A stretch of 32,997 nucleotides of DNA. It comes from Symbiodinium natans. Lineage: Eukaryota > Sar > Dinophyceae > Suessiales > Symbiodiniaceae. Position 1 is the stretch's first letter, and each line of letters opens with the position of its first letter. The stretch lies in contig CAJNDS010001134.1 of NCBI GenBank assembly GCA_905221605.1, positions 1-32,997 on the forward strand, in the 5' to 3' direction. Below are positions 1-10,912 of the stretch, piece after piece. The notes under the pieces were generated by a model that saw only the letters and a program-made list of their open reading frames with translations, ran no database searches and was not told the origin of the DNA. A program made the translations under genes and the position numbers.

Positions 1-146
1 TGTGTGTGTGTGTCTGTGTGTGTGTGTGTCTGTGTGTGTGTGTGTCTGTGTGTGTGTGTGTGTGTGTCTGTGTGTCTGTGTGTCTGTGTGTCTGTGTGTC
101 TGTGTGTCTGTGTGTGTGTGTGTGTGTGTTTGTGTTTGTGTGTGCT
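1..146. repeat. (TG)n microsatellite
   Basis: Uninterrupted TG dinucleotides broken at regular points by TC (TGTGTC units) fill the first 146 bases. The Cys/Val open frame across it is a by-product of the repeat and is not a gene. Confidence 0.97.
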
Positions 147-1483
147 ACACTACCTAAACCCTAGCCCTAGTCAGGCATTTTTCTTTTTTGGGGGGGGGGG
201 GGTTGAAGACACGTTCGAAAGCCCGTGCGCCCTCGAGGAGGCTTTCGGGTTCAGGGGTTCAAGAGTCTCGGGATTTCGGGTTTACGGTGGTTTTTGGGGT
301 GATTTAGGGGTGGCGTGTAGGTTTAGTTTTTTCAACTTATATCCAGGGGCAGAAATGTAAGCATCAACTACAGTACCGCAAATACCCATTCCAGTTGGAA
401 AGGCCCCTAGACCTCATAAACCCTGACCCCCCATAAACCCTACGCCCGATGACCCGAAAAGGCCCCTATCTCAGTGCTTCAGTCCCAAAACCTTGAGAAA
501 CCCTAAAACCTTGCGAAACCCTTAACCCTAAACCCTCCCCCTAAACCCTGAAAACCTTGAAAGCCCGGAAAAACCGTAAGAACCCCAAGCACACTAAGAA
601 CCCTAAGAACCCTAAAAACCCCTAAGAACCCTAAGAACCCTAAGAACCCTAAGAACCCTAAACCCCAAACCCTAAACCCTAAACTCTAAACCCCACCGCC
701 TCTTGGCCAGGCGGCTATGGCCATGTGCCGCACCGAAGCCGGGGAGCGCGGCTCGGCAGGGCAAGTGGCGGCTTAAGCTTACCGCACCCGGGTCCCTAAC
801 CTTTTGGGAAATGTAGGGTTTAGGGTTTAGGGTTTAGGGTTTAGAGTTTAGGATTTCGGGTTATGGGGGTTTCCGAAAATTAGCGGGTACGCTTTTTGGA
901 GGTCCCTTTAAGGGGATTCTATTCTATTTTGGGGCAAAAAAGGGGCTCAGTCCCGTTTAGAAAGGTTGTGCTGCCTTAGCAACCGAAATAGGCTGTACTA
1001 TGGTTGCTCTGGACTCTAAGCTGAGGAACTGAAAGCAAGGTGCCTTATAATCAATAATAGTTGCTGTGAAGCCCTTTTATGGTAGCTTGTCGTAGCTACA
1101 GGTTTCTTAAAGGGAGGGGGGTTGACGGGGGGTAGGTAACCCAAGGCTCCCTAATACTCCCCACTACGCCCTTCGGCTCCCTAAGCTTCTCTAAGGTTTC
1201 CTCAGGTACCTACCCCGCAGGAACCCCAAACCCTAAACCCTAAGCCCTAAACCCTAAACCCTAAATCCTTATAAACCCTAAACCCTAAACCCTAAACCCG
1301 AAACCCCTCCCTTAAGAACCCCAGGGCCCCGTCTCAAGGTGAGACACGCCTAGCCGCACGCTTGTCCTACGCCACGCAGGCGCCGGACTCTTGCAGCCCG
1401 GGATTCCTTTAAGGTTCGGTATCGGAGTTTGGGGTTTTCGCTGGGGGGGGGGGGGGACAGCTCCCACAAGCATTTTGAAGGGT

Positions 1484-1515
<32 letters not shown>

Positions 1516-2039
1516 GGAGGTTTTAGGGCTCATGGGGCTTCTTGGGTTGGTGTCCAGACTTGAACCCTAAATAGCTAACCCTACAAACCCTAATTAAACT
1601 TCAAACCCCAAACCCTAACCCCAACGGTACATACTCCACCCAGTAACACTAGAAGTTGTTCAGGTTCAACTCGAGGGTTGGGTTGTTTGGTAGAGGGTGA
1701 GTAGAGGATTTTTGCGGCGCATTGCTCCCTATTCCCCGAGTTCACGGGTCTCAAATCCATAGCATCCGACAATCCCAAATACATCCCAAGCCCTAAGTAC
1801 AACCCCTCAAAATCCTAAACCCTCCTAAAGTCCCTAAAGCCTTGAACCCTAAAACCCCAAAGTCAACCCCATGCCTTATATGGGTTGGTGGTCTCTTTAG
1901 GCAGGGTTTCTGTCGGGGTTCTTATTAGGGTATCGAGGGGCTACATTAAAGTATAAGGGTAACAGATAAAGAGGCCACCGGCCTTTATCACCCCAAACCC
2001 CAAACCCCAAACCCTAAGCCCTAAATCCTAAACCCTCAG
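147..2039. repeat. Degenerate telomere-like repeat and spacer, no gene
   Basis: CCCTAAA-type repeats dominate (about 525-690, 1216-1305, 1980-2036) with a short TTTAGGG block at 813-845. Variants such as CCCTAAGAA occur in runs near 590-660. Two long G homopolymers lie at 1443-1456 and 1484-1514. A GC-rich island at 706-756 has an AG|GCG start and an open + frame of about 17 codons and could be an isolated exon, but nothing identifies it. Otherwise I see no gene. Confidence 0.8.
869..945 (+). repeat. Dispersed repeat family R, diverged copy
   Basis: This stretch (TTTCCGAAAATTAGCGGGTAC, then GGTCCCTTTAAGGGGATTCTATTCTATTTTGGGG) aligns with the better-matched pair at 13866-13960 and 30711-30806. 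It is shorter and more diverged at its 3' end. It carries no coding frame. Confidence 0.5.
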
Positions 2040-2087
2040 GAGGCGCAGGAGATCCGCGGCATCCTGGACGACCATAGCCGACGTCAG
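2040..2087 (+). CDS. Candidate micro-exon (16 codons), unknown protein
   Basis: Telomere-like repeat ends in CCCTCAG, followed by 48 bases open on the + strand (starts EAQEIRGILDD, helical and charged) and then CAG|GCGCGC, a GC-type donor in the AG|G context seen in the kelch gene here. Entry and exit are both phase 0. The bases CAGGAGATCC within it recur exactly at 2974-2983, so an alternative reading is that the exon stops after three codons at a GA donor. Unknown function; a short open frame may be chance. Confidence 0.3.
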
Positions 2088-2976
2088 GCGCGCGGGGGCG
2101 CATGGAAAAGGAAAGGGTGGAAGGGGTCGTCACGGAGAGTTAGGGACGAGAGAAGGGCGCCTACACCCTACCTGGCACTCTTTTTACCTACTGTTTAGTA
2201 GTAACTGCCCGTTAATTAGTAGGTATAACCCATAAAACTATAGGTAACGAGAGTTCTAGGTAACCCCTAAACCCTAAACCATTCGCTATCAGCTTTGGCC
2301 CCTGAGTACTTCTATAGGGGATTCTCCGGCGGTGTCACCTCTCCCGCTTTTTGCCAACATCCGACCGCATGGGGCTCGAATTCCGAAGCCTTCTCAAGGG
2401 GGATTGACGCAGAGACATCAGCACTCCTTAACAAGTAAGGGTACCTTCAACACCACAGCCAACCAAGGAACCTACCATTCAAGTTGAATTAGGGTCCCTG
2501 TATTATAGTTTAAGGTATGTTCCCGAATTCAGGGGTCTGGGGCTCCCTGGCCATACCCAAAGCCGCTCGAAGCCCGAATCCCTGGGAAGCACCCTTCGGC
2601 CCTAACCGCCCGAGACCCTTTAAAAGCCTCTTTGTTTCCTACCCTAAGGCCCTCCCAAACCCCGTTTTTTCTCAACCCCCAATGTGAGCCTTAATTTCAA
2701 CCCGAACTTTAAACACCCTGAACCCGAAACCTTAAAACTTAAAACCTTCAACCCGAAACCCTAAACCCCAAACCCTAAACCCTGAGCATTGAAAGTCCAC
2801 CAGTATTTCGGTACTTACAACCCCAGTGATAAGTCTACATATAACCTACTTAGAGGACTTAGGGGGCTTGTAGTAAGTGCAGCGATAATTGGGCTTACAA
2901 GGACCCCTAAACCCTAAACCCTAAACCCTAAACCCGCCTAAACCCTTATAACAGCCAAGTAAGCCTCGCAAGCCAG

Positions 2977-3046
2977 GAGATCCTCGGTGCTGATCTCCGA
3001 CAGGCCTGGCGCCCAGCTATGGATCTCCAAAATGCATTGGTTGAAG
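2977..3046 (+). CDS. Candidate exon, helical protein fragment
   Basis: Acceptor CCAG|GAG, then 70 open bases (starts EILGADLRQAW, ends DLQNALVE) and donor GAAG|GTTCAG leading straight into a 119-base TTTAGGG array. The amphipathic helix-like composition differs from the telomeric surroundings. The next island, open from about 3489 to beyond 3560 (SAEILEERVAKV, then GDIQDAFKK), continues in the same style and starts after a TTGGCTGAA that nearly repeats the TTGGTTGAA at this exon's end. No family recognised. Confidence 0.35.
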
Positions 3047-3050
3047 GTTC

Positions 3051-3170
3051 AGGGTTTAGGGTTTAGGGTTTAGGGTTTAGGGTTTAGGGTTTAGGGTTTA
3101 GGGTTTAGGGTTTAGGGTTTAGGGTTTAGGGTTTAGGGTTTAGGGTTTAGGGTTTAGGGTTTAGGGTTAG
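3051..3170 (+). repeat. Telomere-like array (TTTAGGG)n
   Basis: About 17 near-perfect TTTAGGG units in G-rich orientation, starting four bases after a candidate exon donor. It is interstitial, so it is not a chromosome end. Confidence 0.97.
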
Positions 3171-3816
3171 GGCTTACGGTTTAGGATTTAAGGTTTAGGG
3201 TTTACAGTTTACAGAGTTTAGGGTTTAGGTTTTTAGTAGAGTGATACTATGGGGTGTCCTTTCAAGGGCTCTTCTGGCACATTGGGTTTTTTTGAAACTA
3301 CCAGCTTGCAGGCGCAGAGTTTTGCCTAAAGTTGTGGCGTTTGGTGCTTCGCGTGAACCTGTTTGTCTTTCTCAGTAGCTGAGTGGCGCCCTTGTGCCCG
3401 TTTTCGGGCTCTGGGTTCCCTGTAGAATCTAAACACCAAAAAGGGTATCCTTAGTCATAATGTCGCTGCTGAGCTACTCTTGGGGCTCATTTTTTGGCTG
3501 AAAGCGCCGAGATCCTGGAAGAGCGGGTGGCAAAGGTGAACGGCGACATCCAGGACGCCTTCAAGAAATCCTGGTTTCCCGCCCCCCACCTAAACCCTGT
3601 AAACCCTACAAAGCCTATGAGCCCTATAAGCCTATAAGCCCCATGAACCCTATAAATCCCATGAACCCTATAAACCCTACAAACCCTACAAAAACCCTGA
3701 ACCCTACAGACCCTATAAACCCCATGAGCCTATAAACCCTAAACCCTACAGGTGCAAGTCCCATTACCTACAGAACAAACATCCCAGGGTCTAGGGTTTA
3801 TGGTAGCATGCCACAG

Positions 3817-3846
3817 GAGCAGAAAGATATGCTCCAGGCAGCCAAG
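3817..3846 (+). CDS. Candidate micro-exon
   Basis: CACAG|GAG start, open frame EQKDMLQAAK, then AAG|GC as a possible GC-type donor (an earlier CAG|GC lies at 3837). Similar helical composition to neighbouring islands at 2977, about 3489 and 4223. Low confidence because of its size. Confidence 0.22.
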
Positions 3847-4222
3847 GCCGGCTGTGGGGAGCGGGGAGGGTTCTGCAGGACTGCTCGCCAACACGCCCCC
3901 TACATGTACATCTTTAGCCCAGGGGTCTCAATTCCCCTTACATTCAGCAACACGTATCAAAAGGGAGTTGCAAAAGGGAGGTGCAAGTTTCTGGAAAACA
4001 GCGAAGAAAACCTTAAACCGCACAAGTGTTCTTACAGTGAACTAAGGCGCATTCCTAGATTCGGCGATTCGGCTCTCGGAACAACAAAGGCAAAAAAGAA
4101 AAACAACATTTCACGTGGATGTAGGACCGTAGGGGTCCTGGAGCTTCACAAGGACCTTCTAGGGTTTAGGGTTTAGGGTTTAGGGTTTAGGGCTTAGGGT
4201 TTTGGATCCTTCTGTTGCCCAG

Positions 4223-4279
4223 GATGGCCTGCGAAAGCACATTGGGGACGCCCTCCGCAAGTCAGAGCAGAAGCTCCAG
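4223..4279 (+). CDS. Candidate exon (19 codons) between telomeric introns
   Basis: GCCCAG|GAT acceptor and CTCCAG|GTGGGG donor bracket exactly 19 codons, phase 0 to phase 0, reading DGLRKHIGDALRKSEQKLQ, a strongly helical coding-like segment. Upstream is TTTAGGG repeat, downstream is TTTAGGG followed by the TTTGGGG variant. This is the best-formed exon candidate in the first 10 kb. No family recognised; probably part of a coiled-coil-like protein together with the islands at 2977, about 3489, 4839 (GMVMDQMEGLVRAQ) and 5702 (GVTKRELETFQREA). Confidence 0.42.
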
Positions 4280-4330
4280 GTGGGGTTCAGGGTGCACAGG
4301 CTTTCGGGCAGTTGGGACTGGGATGTGGGA

Positions 4331-4422
4331 GGGTTTAGGGTTTAGGGTTTGGGGTTTGGGGTTTGGGGTTCGGGGTTTGGGGTTTGGGGTTTGGGGTTTG
4401 GGGTTTGGGGTTTAGGGTTTAG
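4331..4422 (+). repeat. TTTAGGG / TTTGGGG variant array
   Basis: TTTAGGG units pass into about ten TTTGGGG (and one TTCGGGG) units and back. The variant is locally homogenised, which suggests slippage or local copying rather than independent decay. Confidence 0.9.
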
Positions 4423-5323
4423 TCAAGAAAGCAATACATATACCATTTTGGGGCAACAGGATGCAGCAGTTGTGACAAGTTAGACCTGAACCCAAAACCC
4501 TTTCTGAAGGGTTCAAAGTTTATCCGCACCGATAAGGCAGGGATCGTAGCCTGGACCGCATGATTCTCTTCCGGAGCCCTCCTAAAGAACCGCAACCCTC
4601 AAAGCCGTTAAACTTTCCTGCGCACCCATTACACCCACCAAAGCACCTTAAAACCATTGAAAGCGCCGGGAGGGCGGTTTTGGGTTTCAGGGTTTTCGGG
4701 TTTTGTTTCAGGGTGTAGGGTTTTAGGGTTTTGGGGTTTACGGCTTCAGCGTTTTTTGGTTGAGTGTTTCCGGGTTCAACAGGCCCCCACCCCCCCCACC
4801 CCACAAGGGAACCGAACCGCTCAAACCACCCCCGTGAGGCCTTGACGGCGCAGCCGAGGGTGCTGGGAATGGTTATGGACCAGATGGAGGGGCTCGTGAG
4901 GGCACAGGGACCTGGAGAGGGAGAGGGTTCAAGGTTTTGGGGTTCAGGATTTGGATTTAAGGTTGAGGGTCTAACCTCATGCTTCAGGCCCCCAAGTCCT
5001 GGATTTTGAGCCCTGAAGTTAGTACGCTTAGGGACCCTTCGATATGATATGTGTTCCCGTATTCGGGTTTGAGTGGATCCCGTTTAGGATTCTCTCTCAG
5101 AGGAGGTTTATGTGCAAGGGCCAACCCTACTGGAGGACTGTTCAAGAAGTCCAATACGCGAAAATGCCCTCGAAGGAGGTAGGGGTCTAATCCCAAGCTT
5201 GGAACCCTAAACCCTAAACCCCAAACCCCAAACCCTAAACCACACAGGAGCTGAGGGTGAAAGCGTTTCGGAGTTCAGGACGCTCAAGTCGAGGGTTCAG
5301 GGCTTGAGGTTGGCGGGCTTTTA

Positions 5324-5429
5324 TCTTTGTGGTACTTTACTGTAACTTTAGATCCTTACCTTTTTGGGGTTTATTGGGTTTCTTAAGAAGCCCAGCTAAA
5401 AAAATAGTTTTTAGCTACCCCCCTAAGTG
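5324..5429 (+). mobile_element. Introner-like element, copy of the MFS intron
   Basis: From TCTTTGTGGTACTTTACTGT through CCCCTAAGTG this 106-base stretch matches 31478-31568, which contains the intron of the MFS gene, with one main length difference (about 17 bases near 5382-5400). The intron-equivalent part, GTAC to CTAAG, is 5332-5427. Here it lies in sequence without a recognisable gene. Flanking sequence outside the shared block does not match well, so this is more likely a dispersed element than a copied piece of MFS gene. Confidence 0.65.
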
Positions 5430-5505
5430 GGCGAAGTCTCAGCTCCCGTATGTGCCCTGGGACTAGACATGAAGACTTTCTACAAGCCCTGGTCTAGCTC
5501 GGGCC

Positions 5506-5665
5506 CCCTAAACCCTAAACCCTAAACCCTAAACCCTAAACCCTAAACCCTAAACCCTAAACCCTAAACCCTAAACCCTAAACCCTAAACCCTACGTAAA
5601 CCCTAAACCCTAAACCCTAAACCCTAAACCCTAAACCCTAAACCCTAAACCCTAAACCCTAAACC
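5506..5665 (-). repeat. Telomere-like array (CCCTAAA)n
   Basis: About 22 units in C-rich orientation with a single interruption (CCCTACGTAAACCCT near 5592). A coding-like island follows, open to a GCAG|GTGGG donor at 5745. Confidence 0.97.
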
Positions 5666-5847
5666 AACTGTTCGCACCAACACGAGCCAAGAAGATGCCG
5701 AGGGAGTGACGAAAAGAGAGCTGGAGACGTTCCAGCGCGAGGCAGGTGGGGGGGGGGGGGTCGACAGCAGCTGCCTCAGTAGCAAGCCTCCCTTGGCACC
5801 TTTAGTGTTTAGGGTTTAGGGTTTAGGGTTTAGGGTTTAGGGTTTAG

Positions 5848-5928
5848 GACAAACTGGATAAAGATAGCAATGCCAATCCTGACAACGATCCCAAAGCCAA
5901 AGCCTTTCCTGGCCTCGAAGCCCCAAAG
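5848..5928 (+). CDS. Candidate exon (27 codons) between telomeric repeats
   Basis: A TTTAGGG array ends in TTTAG|GAC and the next 81 bases are open in phase 0 (starts DKLDKDSNANPDNDPKAKAF). The donor is AAG|GC at 5928, or CAG|GG slightly later. A following TTTAGGG block (5943-5992) is bounded by related sequence on both sides: GCCCCAAAGGCT here and GCCCGAAGGCT at about 5999-6009. No domain recognised. Confidence 0.35.
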
Positions 5929-6571
5929 GCTTCGCAGGGTACAGTTTAGGGTTTAGGGTTTAGGGTTTAGGGTTTAGGGTTTAGGGTTTAGGGAGAGCCC
6001 GAAGGCTAAACCCTAGGCCCTACTCCTATGTGGTTTGGGTTGAAGGTGAGGCCCAATCCCACCCAGGCCCTGGAGCATATCTAAAACTCATTGTGGGGAT
6101 CCCGAAACCCAGACCTCCTCCCCTATTCTGTGTTCTTCATACGGAGGACCCCTGAGCCGAATGAACCCATGTCTAAACCCCAATCGACTCTGCCCTAAGC
6201 CTTCAATGATTGGGATCCCTAAACCCTGAACCCTAAACCTTAATGTTGGACTGACTTTAGTGTAAGGAGGGTCTAGAATCACAAGTTCCCAAAATTTATT
6301 CTGCGAACCGCGTTTGTTGGAGGTACCCGTCATTATCACAAGTTTGTTTTTCGGACGCTGTTTTTTTGTTAAGGGTTTGTGTTTTGGGTTAACGGCTTAC
6401 GCAGTAAGGCTTGAGGCCCTGAGGGCCTTGGGCTCCAGGAATCTTAAAGAGCCAGAGCCCGGAGAATCCAGAAATCTAAGCCCGGCCAGTTCCATGTAAA
6501 GCCTTGTGGAAATTCATTACAAGACGAGGCCCCAAACAAATTTTGTGATAGGTAGCCCACGGGCCGGTCAG

Positions 6572-6725
6572 ACTGTCTTTAGTAAGTTTGTCTGGGAACC
6601 CTCAATAATACACAGTCTTTCTTCGGATGATTATTTTTTAAGGGTGTGTGTTTGGGGCGCCATGCGTTTGTAGAGGGTCCAAATTTGTTGAAGGGGGGGG
6701 GGGGGTGGCCCTTACTAAAGACAGT
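6572..6725. repeat. 15-bp perfect inverted repeat bounding 154 bases
   Basis: ACTGTCTTTAGTAAG at 6572-6586 is the exact reverse complement of 6711-6725. The interior is AT-rich on the left and carries a G homopolymer near 6693-6705. No target duplication is visible outside. It may be a small MITE or a fold-back sequence. Confidence 0.7.
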
Positions 6726-6796
6726 GCAACGCTAAACCCAAAAACCCTAAACCCTAAACCCTAAACCCTGGAGCTTGGGGTTGCCTGGTGGGTCAG

Positions 6797-6867
6797 GCAA
6801 TCGACGGCCTGGAATGGAAGCTGGAGAGATGTGTGCGCGAGCCCGAGCGCCAGAGAAGCCTCCTTAG
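6797..6867 (+). CDS. Candidate micro-exon
   Basis: GTCAG|GCA start and an open frame of 23 codons with charged helical composition (AIDGLEWKLERCVREPERQR), set between CCCTAAA repeat upstream and TTTAGGG/TTTGGGG repeat downstream. The donor is not clear. No family recognised. Confidence 0.28.
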
Positions 6868-7878
6868 GGTTTACGGTTTGGGGTTTGGGGTTTGGGGTTC
6901 GCCTGCCTTTGTGTTTCTACGCTGCTCTGCAGCACCCTTGTGAGGGAGGGCCTCGGTTTTGAGGGACCAAACTTTTTGGAATACCCTAAGCTCTAAGACA
7001 TATAAACCCTAAACCCCAGACCCTAAACCCTAAATCCTTAGGGTATTGGCATGTGTTTATTCCCTAAAACCCTCAAACCCTCAAACCCTCAAACCCTCAA
7101 ACCCTAAAGCCCAAAAACCCTAAAACCCTAAAACCCTAAAACCCTAAACCTTCAGTTGTCCTGAGCGACGTCCTAAGAGGCAGTGGCTCCACGGCGCAAA
7201 CGTGAAGCTTGGGCTGAACCCGCAGGGCACCATGTTCTCCACCGACCGGCCCAAGCCTGAGTTTCGGGTTGGGATTTAGGGTTTAGGGTTTAGGGTTTAG
7301 GGTTTAGGGTTTAAGTTTGAAGCTTTAGGGTTTAGAGGGTTTTGCGGGTTTAGAGGTTTATGTTTCAGGGTGCAGGGTTTGGGGAGTTTAGGGTTCAGGG
7401 TTGCTGGGCTTTCTTGGGTTTTAGGGCTCCAGGTCTTCTCGGTTACCGCCTTTCCCGAAACCCTAAACCCTAAACCCTAAACCCTAATCCCTAAACCCTT
7501 CTATGTGTTGACCCCATCGAACCCCAGAGTCGAAGAGCCCAAGAACCCTAAGAACCCTCAGAGCCCTAAGAGCCCTAAGAACCCTAAGAACCCTAAACCC
7601 TAAACCGACGTAGAAGCTTTGCAGGGTGCCAACTCCATCCCAGTTTAGGGTTCGGATTCTAGGGCTCGGGGTTGGCGGGGCTTGGGTCAGGGTTTAGGGT
7701 TTAGGGTACAGGGTTCAGGGTTCAGGGTTCAGGGTTTCGGGTAGGGTTTTTGGTTTAGAGTTTAGGGTTGAGAGGTTAGGATACCAAGCCCTTAAGATAC
7801 TTGCATTGCAAGATCCTGAACCTTAGGCTGTAGGGTAACTGCCCTCCACAAGACAAGGCATGACTGGGGCGTTTTGCA

Positions 7879-9160
7879 CGTGTCTGGAGCTTTGGGCGCC
7901 ATTTGACCGGACAGATGCCCAGCTGATGCTCATGATGCTCGCCTCCCGCCTCGTCACATCTGCGCAATCACTGGGGCGAAGGGTTTTGTAAGCGTCTGGA
8001 GCTTGGGGGGGGGGGGGGGCATTTGACCAGAAGAATATACCATTCGACCAGAAGAATACCCAGCTGATGCTCATGATGCTCGCCTCCCGCCTCGTCACAT
8101 CTGCGCAATCACTGGGGCGAAGGGTTTTGCAAGCGTCTGGAGCTTGGGGGGGGCATATGACCAGAAGACTATACCATTTGACCAGAAGAATACCCAGCTG
8201 ATGCTCATGATGCTCGCCTCCCGCCTCGTCACATCTGCGCAATCACTGGGGCGAAGGGTTTTGCAAGCGTCTGGAGCTTGGGGGGGGGGGGGGGGGCATT
8301 TCACCAAAAGAATATACCATTTGACCGGACAGATGCCCAGCTGATGCTCATGATGCTCGCCTCCCGCCTCGTCACATCTGCGCAATCACTGGGGCGAAGG
8401 GTTTTGCAAGCGTCTGGAGCTTGGGGGGGGCATTTGACCAGAAGAATATACCATTTGACCAGAAGAATACCCAGCTGATGCTCATGATGCTCGCCACCCG
8501 CCTCGTCACATCTGCGCAATCACTGGGGCGAAGGGTTTTGCAAGCGTCTGGAGCTTGGGGGGGCATATGACCAGAAGAATACCCAGCTGATGCTCATGAT
8601 GCTCGAGTCCCGCCTCGTCACATCTGCGCAATCACTGGGGCTAAGGATTTTGCAAGCGTCTGGAGTTTGGGGGAGTGTTTGACCGGAAGAATACCCAGCT
8701 GATGCTTATGATGCTCGCCTCGCGCCGCGTCACGTTTGCGCAATCACTGGGGCGCAGGGTTTTGCAAGCGTTTGGAGCTTAGGGGAGCATTTAACCAGAA
8801 GAGTACCCAGCTGGTGCTCATGATGCTCGCCTCCCGCCTCGTCGCAGATACTGCGCAGCCACTAGGGCGAAGGGTTTTGCAAGCGTCTGGAGTCGTCACA
8901 TCTGCGCAATCACTGGGGCTAAGGGTTTTGCAAGCGTCTGGGGCATTTGACCGCAAGAATACCCAGCTGATGCTCATGATGCTCGCCTCGTCACATCTGC
9001 ACGTTTTGCATGCGTTTGGAGCTCAGGGGGCCATTTGAACGGAAGAATGCCCAGCTATTCTCATGATGCTCGCCTCCCGCCTCGTCACATCTGCGCAATC
9101 ACTGGGGCGAAGGTTGGTGGCGTTTGACCAGAAGAATACCCAGCTGATGCTCATGATCCC
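7879..9160. repeat. Tandem repeat array, about ten copies of 90-150 bp
   Basis: The core CAGCTGATGCTCATGATGCT followed by CGCCTCCCGCCTCGTCACAT recurs at about 7919, 8061, 8196, 8338, 8472, 8585, 8698, 8810, 8962, 9050 and (truncated) 9140. Spacing varies because a 22-bp unit (ATTTGACCAGAAGAATA...) is present once or twice per copy and a G run after GGAGCTT varies from about 4 to 17. The first six copies are nearly identical; later ones are diverged and shortened. Unit lengths such as 113, 135 and 142 are mostly not multiples of three, so open frames through it shift between copies and I do not call a gene. Confidence 0.93.
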
Positions 9161-9180
9161 CCCCCCTCCCGAGTCTTCTT

Positions 9181-10850
9181 GCTTTAGTCTGGGGCCTTAT
9201 AGGGTTCAAAGGCAGCGGGCACGTTTTGTCCAGAGCTGCGGGGGCTTGCACAGACTTTCATTGTCTAGAGAACTCCTGTGACCCTGTTTGACTTGGTTGC
9301 TTCCAATCCCCGAACCATAGTAACATTTCGAAGTTGTTCTATGCCCCCTCAACCCCATGAAGCTTGTGCCCCAAAAGACTTTGTGCTTGAGACGTTTGCA
9401 GCTTCTTGGTCGGGCCTGAGCCCTTAACTCTATTCTGCCCCAGCCCCCTTGGGTTTAGGGTTGAGGGTTTAGGGTTTACAAGATTTAGGGTTTAGGGTTA
9501 AGGGTTAAGGGTTTAGGGTTTAGGGTTTAGGGTTTAGGGTTTAGGGTTTAGGGTTTAGGGCTACCGAATCTGTGCCCAGCCGCTTTCTGCCAAAGGTTCC
9601 GGGACATGCTCTTCGATGACACGGAGCCCGTAACAAGTCGGGGCCTCAACCCCCAAGCCCTAAACCCTAAATCCTAAACCCTAAACCCTAAACCCTAAAT
9701 CCTAAACCCTAAGGAGTTTTGGGCTTTAGGGTCGAGGTTCAGGGTTTTTGGGCACCTCAAGCCCGAAACCCCCAGATGGGCAGCTCTCTAAATTAGGGTC
9801 CGTTTTGGCGTGCCAGCCTTAAACCCTAAACCCCATGAAACCCTAAACCCCAAACCTGGTATAGTCAAGCCCACGTGGGGCTCTCATCTCACAGCCCAGC
9901 TCACGGAGGGCCTGCGGCGCTCAACCCTAAACGCTAAACCCGAAAGCCCTGCAAGCCGAGGCGCCAGGGGCCGCTCGCACTCGGCGCGGGCGGGGAGACC
10001 GACAGGGTTTGGGGTTGGGTTTTGGTTTTGGGTTTTGGGGTTTTGGGGTTTTGGGTTTTGGGTTTGGGGTTTTGGGGTTTAGGGTTTAGGGTTAGGGCTT
10101 GCAGGGTTGGAATAGCAGGGCTCCGTATGACAAGGTTCGCAGAACAACCCTCTTTGCGGGGTTACGTGGCTTCGGGGTCAAGGGTTTTTGGGTCCAGGTT
10201 TTTGGGCTCAAAAGTTAGAAAAGAACTCTCTAAGGGTTTAATTCGGGCTTGTGCGTGAAGAGCCGAGGCGCGGGGGATGGGCAGCGGGCTTCGGGAGGCT
10301 CAGCTTTCAAGATTTAGGGTGGGGCGTTTGGGGGGTGGAGGAGGTGGTTCTTTGCAACCCGGACATGTGATCTTGGTATCTACCAAGTGTTGTCATTGCA
10401 GAGCACTCGCACACCAGGAGCTTTCAGATGGATCAAGCTCTTGTTGTGAAGTCCTGCGTCAAGTGCTTGAAGAAGTCTACAGAACGCAAACCGCCTCGAA
10501 CCCCGAAAACCCGACACCCGAACATCGTAAAGCCCTATCTCATAAACCCGAAAATGACAGCCTGAAAGCCTAAAGCCTTACACCCCGAAACCCTAGATAG
10601 ACCCCAAGCCCTAAACCGCTAAACCCTAAACGTAAACCCCAACCCCAAACCCCTTCCTAAGCCTCTCAGGTGCGAGTCGCCGCCGGATGCAACGGATGCA
10701 AGGGGGCCAGGCCTGCGTTTGTTTTGTTTATTAATTTATTATGTATTTATTTATGTTTTTTTTTTTTTTTTTTTTTTTGGGGGGGGGGGGGCGGGTTTAG
10801 GGTTTAGGGTTTAGGTTTACGGTTTAGGGTTTAGCTGCAGTTTAGCTTGT
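9181..10850. other. Telomere-like repeat and spacer, few exon-like islands
   Basis: TTTAGGG (9450-9560) and CCCTAAA (9652-9712) arrays, a TTTTGGG/TTTGGGG stretch (10005-10085) and a T/G homopolymer pair (10757-10792). A short island at 9596-9630 (G then FRDMLFDDTEPV) begins after AAAG and is coding-like, but has no certain donor. A cysteine-bearing open frame near 10380-10490 is unassigned. No gene can be defined. Confidence 0.6.
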
Positions 10851-10912
10851 TTGTAGACGAAGCATATTCATGGCTCAGATAACTGCAGCGGGGACCCCCA
10901 AAGACTACATAG

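Noticed and set aside
3051-5665. A true chromosome end
   Set aside because: Telomere-like arrays occur throughout the window in both orientations with unique and coding sequence between, so these are interstitial.
7823-8242. Minus-strand open frames through the tandem array
   Set aside because: They arise from repetition of one unit, and the unit length is mostly not a multiple of three, so each frame breaks at different copies.
7879-9160. CRISPR array
   Set aside because: Units are 90-150 bp, contiguous and variable in length, without constant short repeats alternating with unique spacers, and the genome is eukaryotic.
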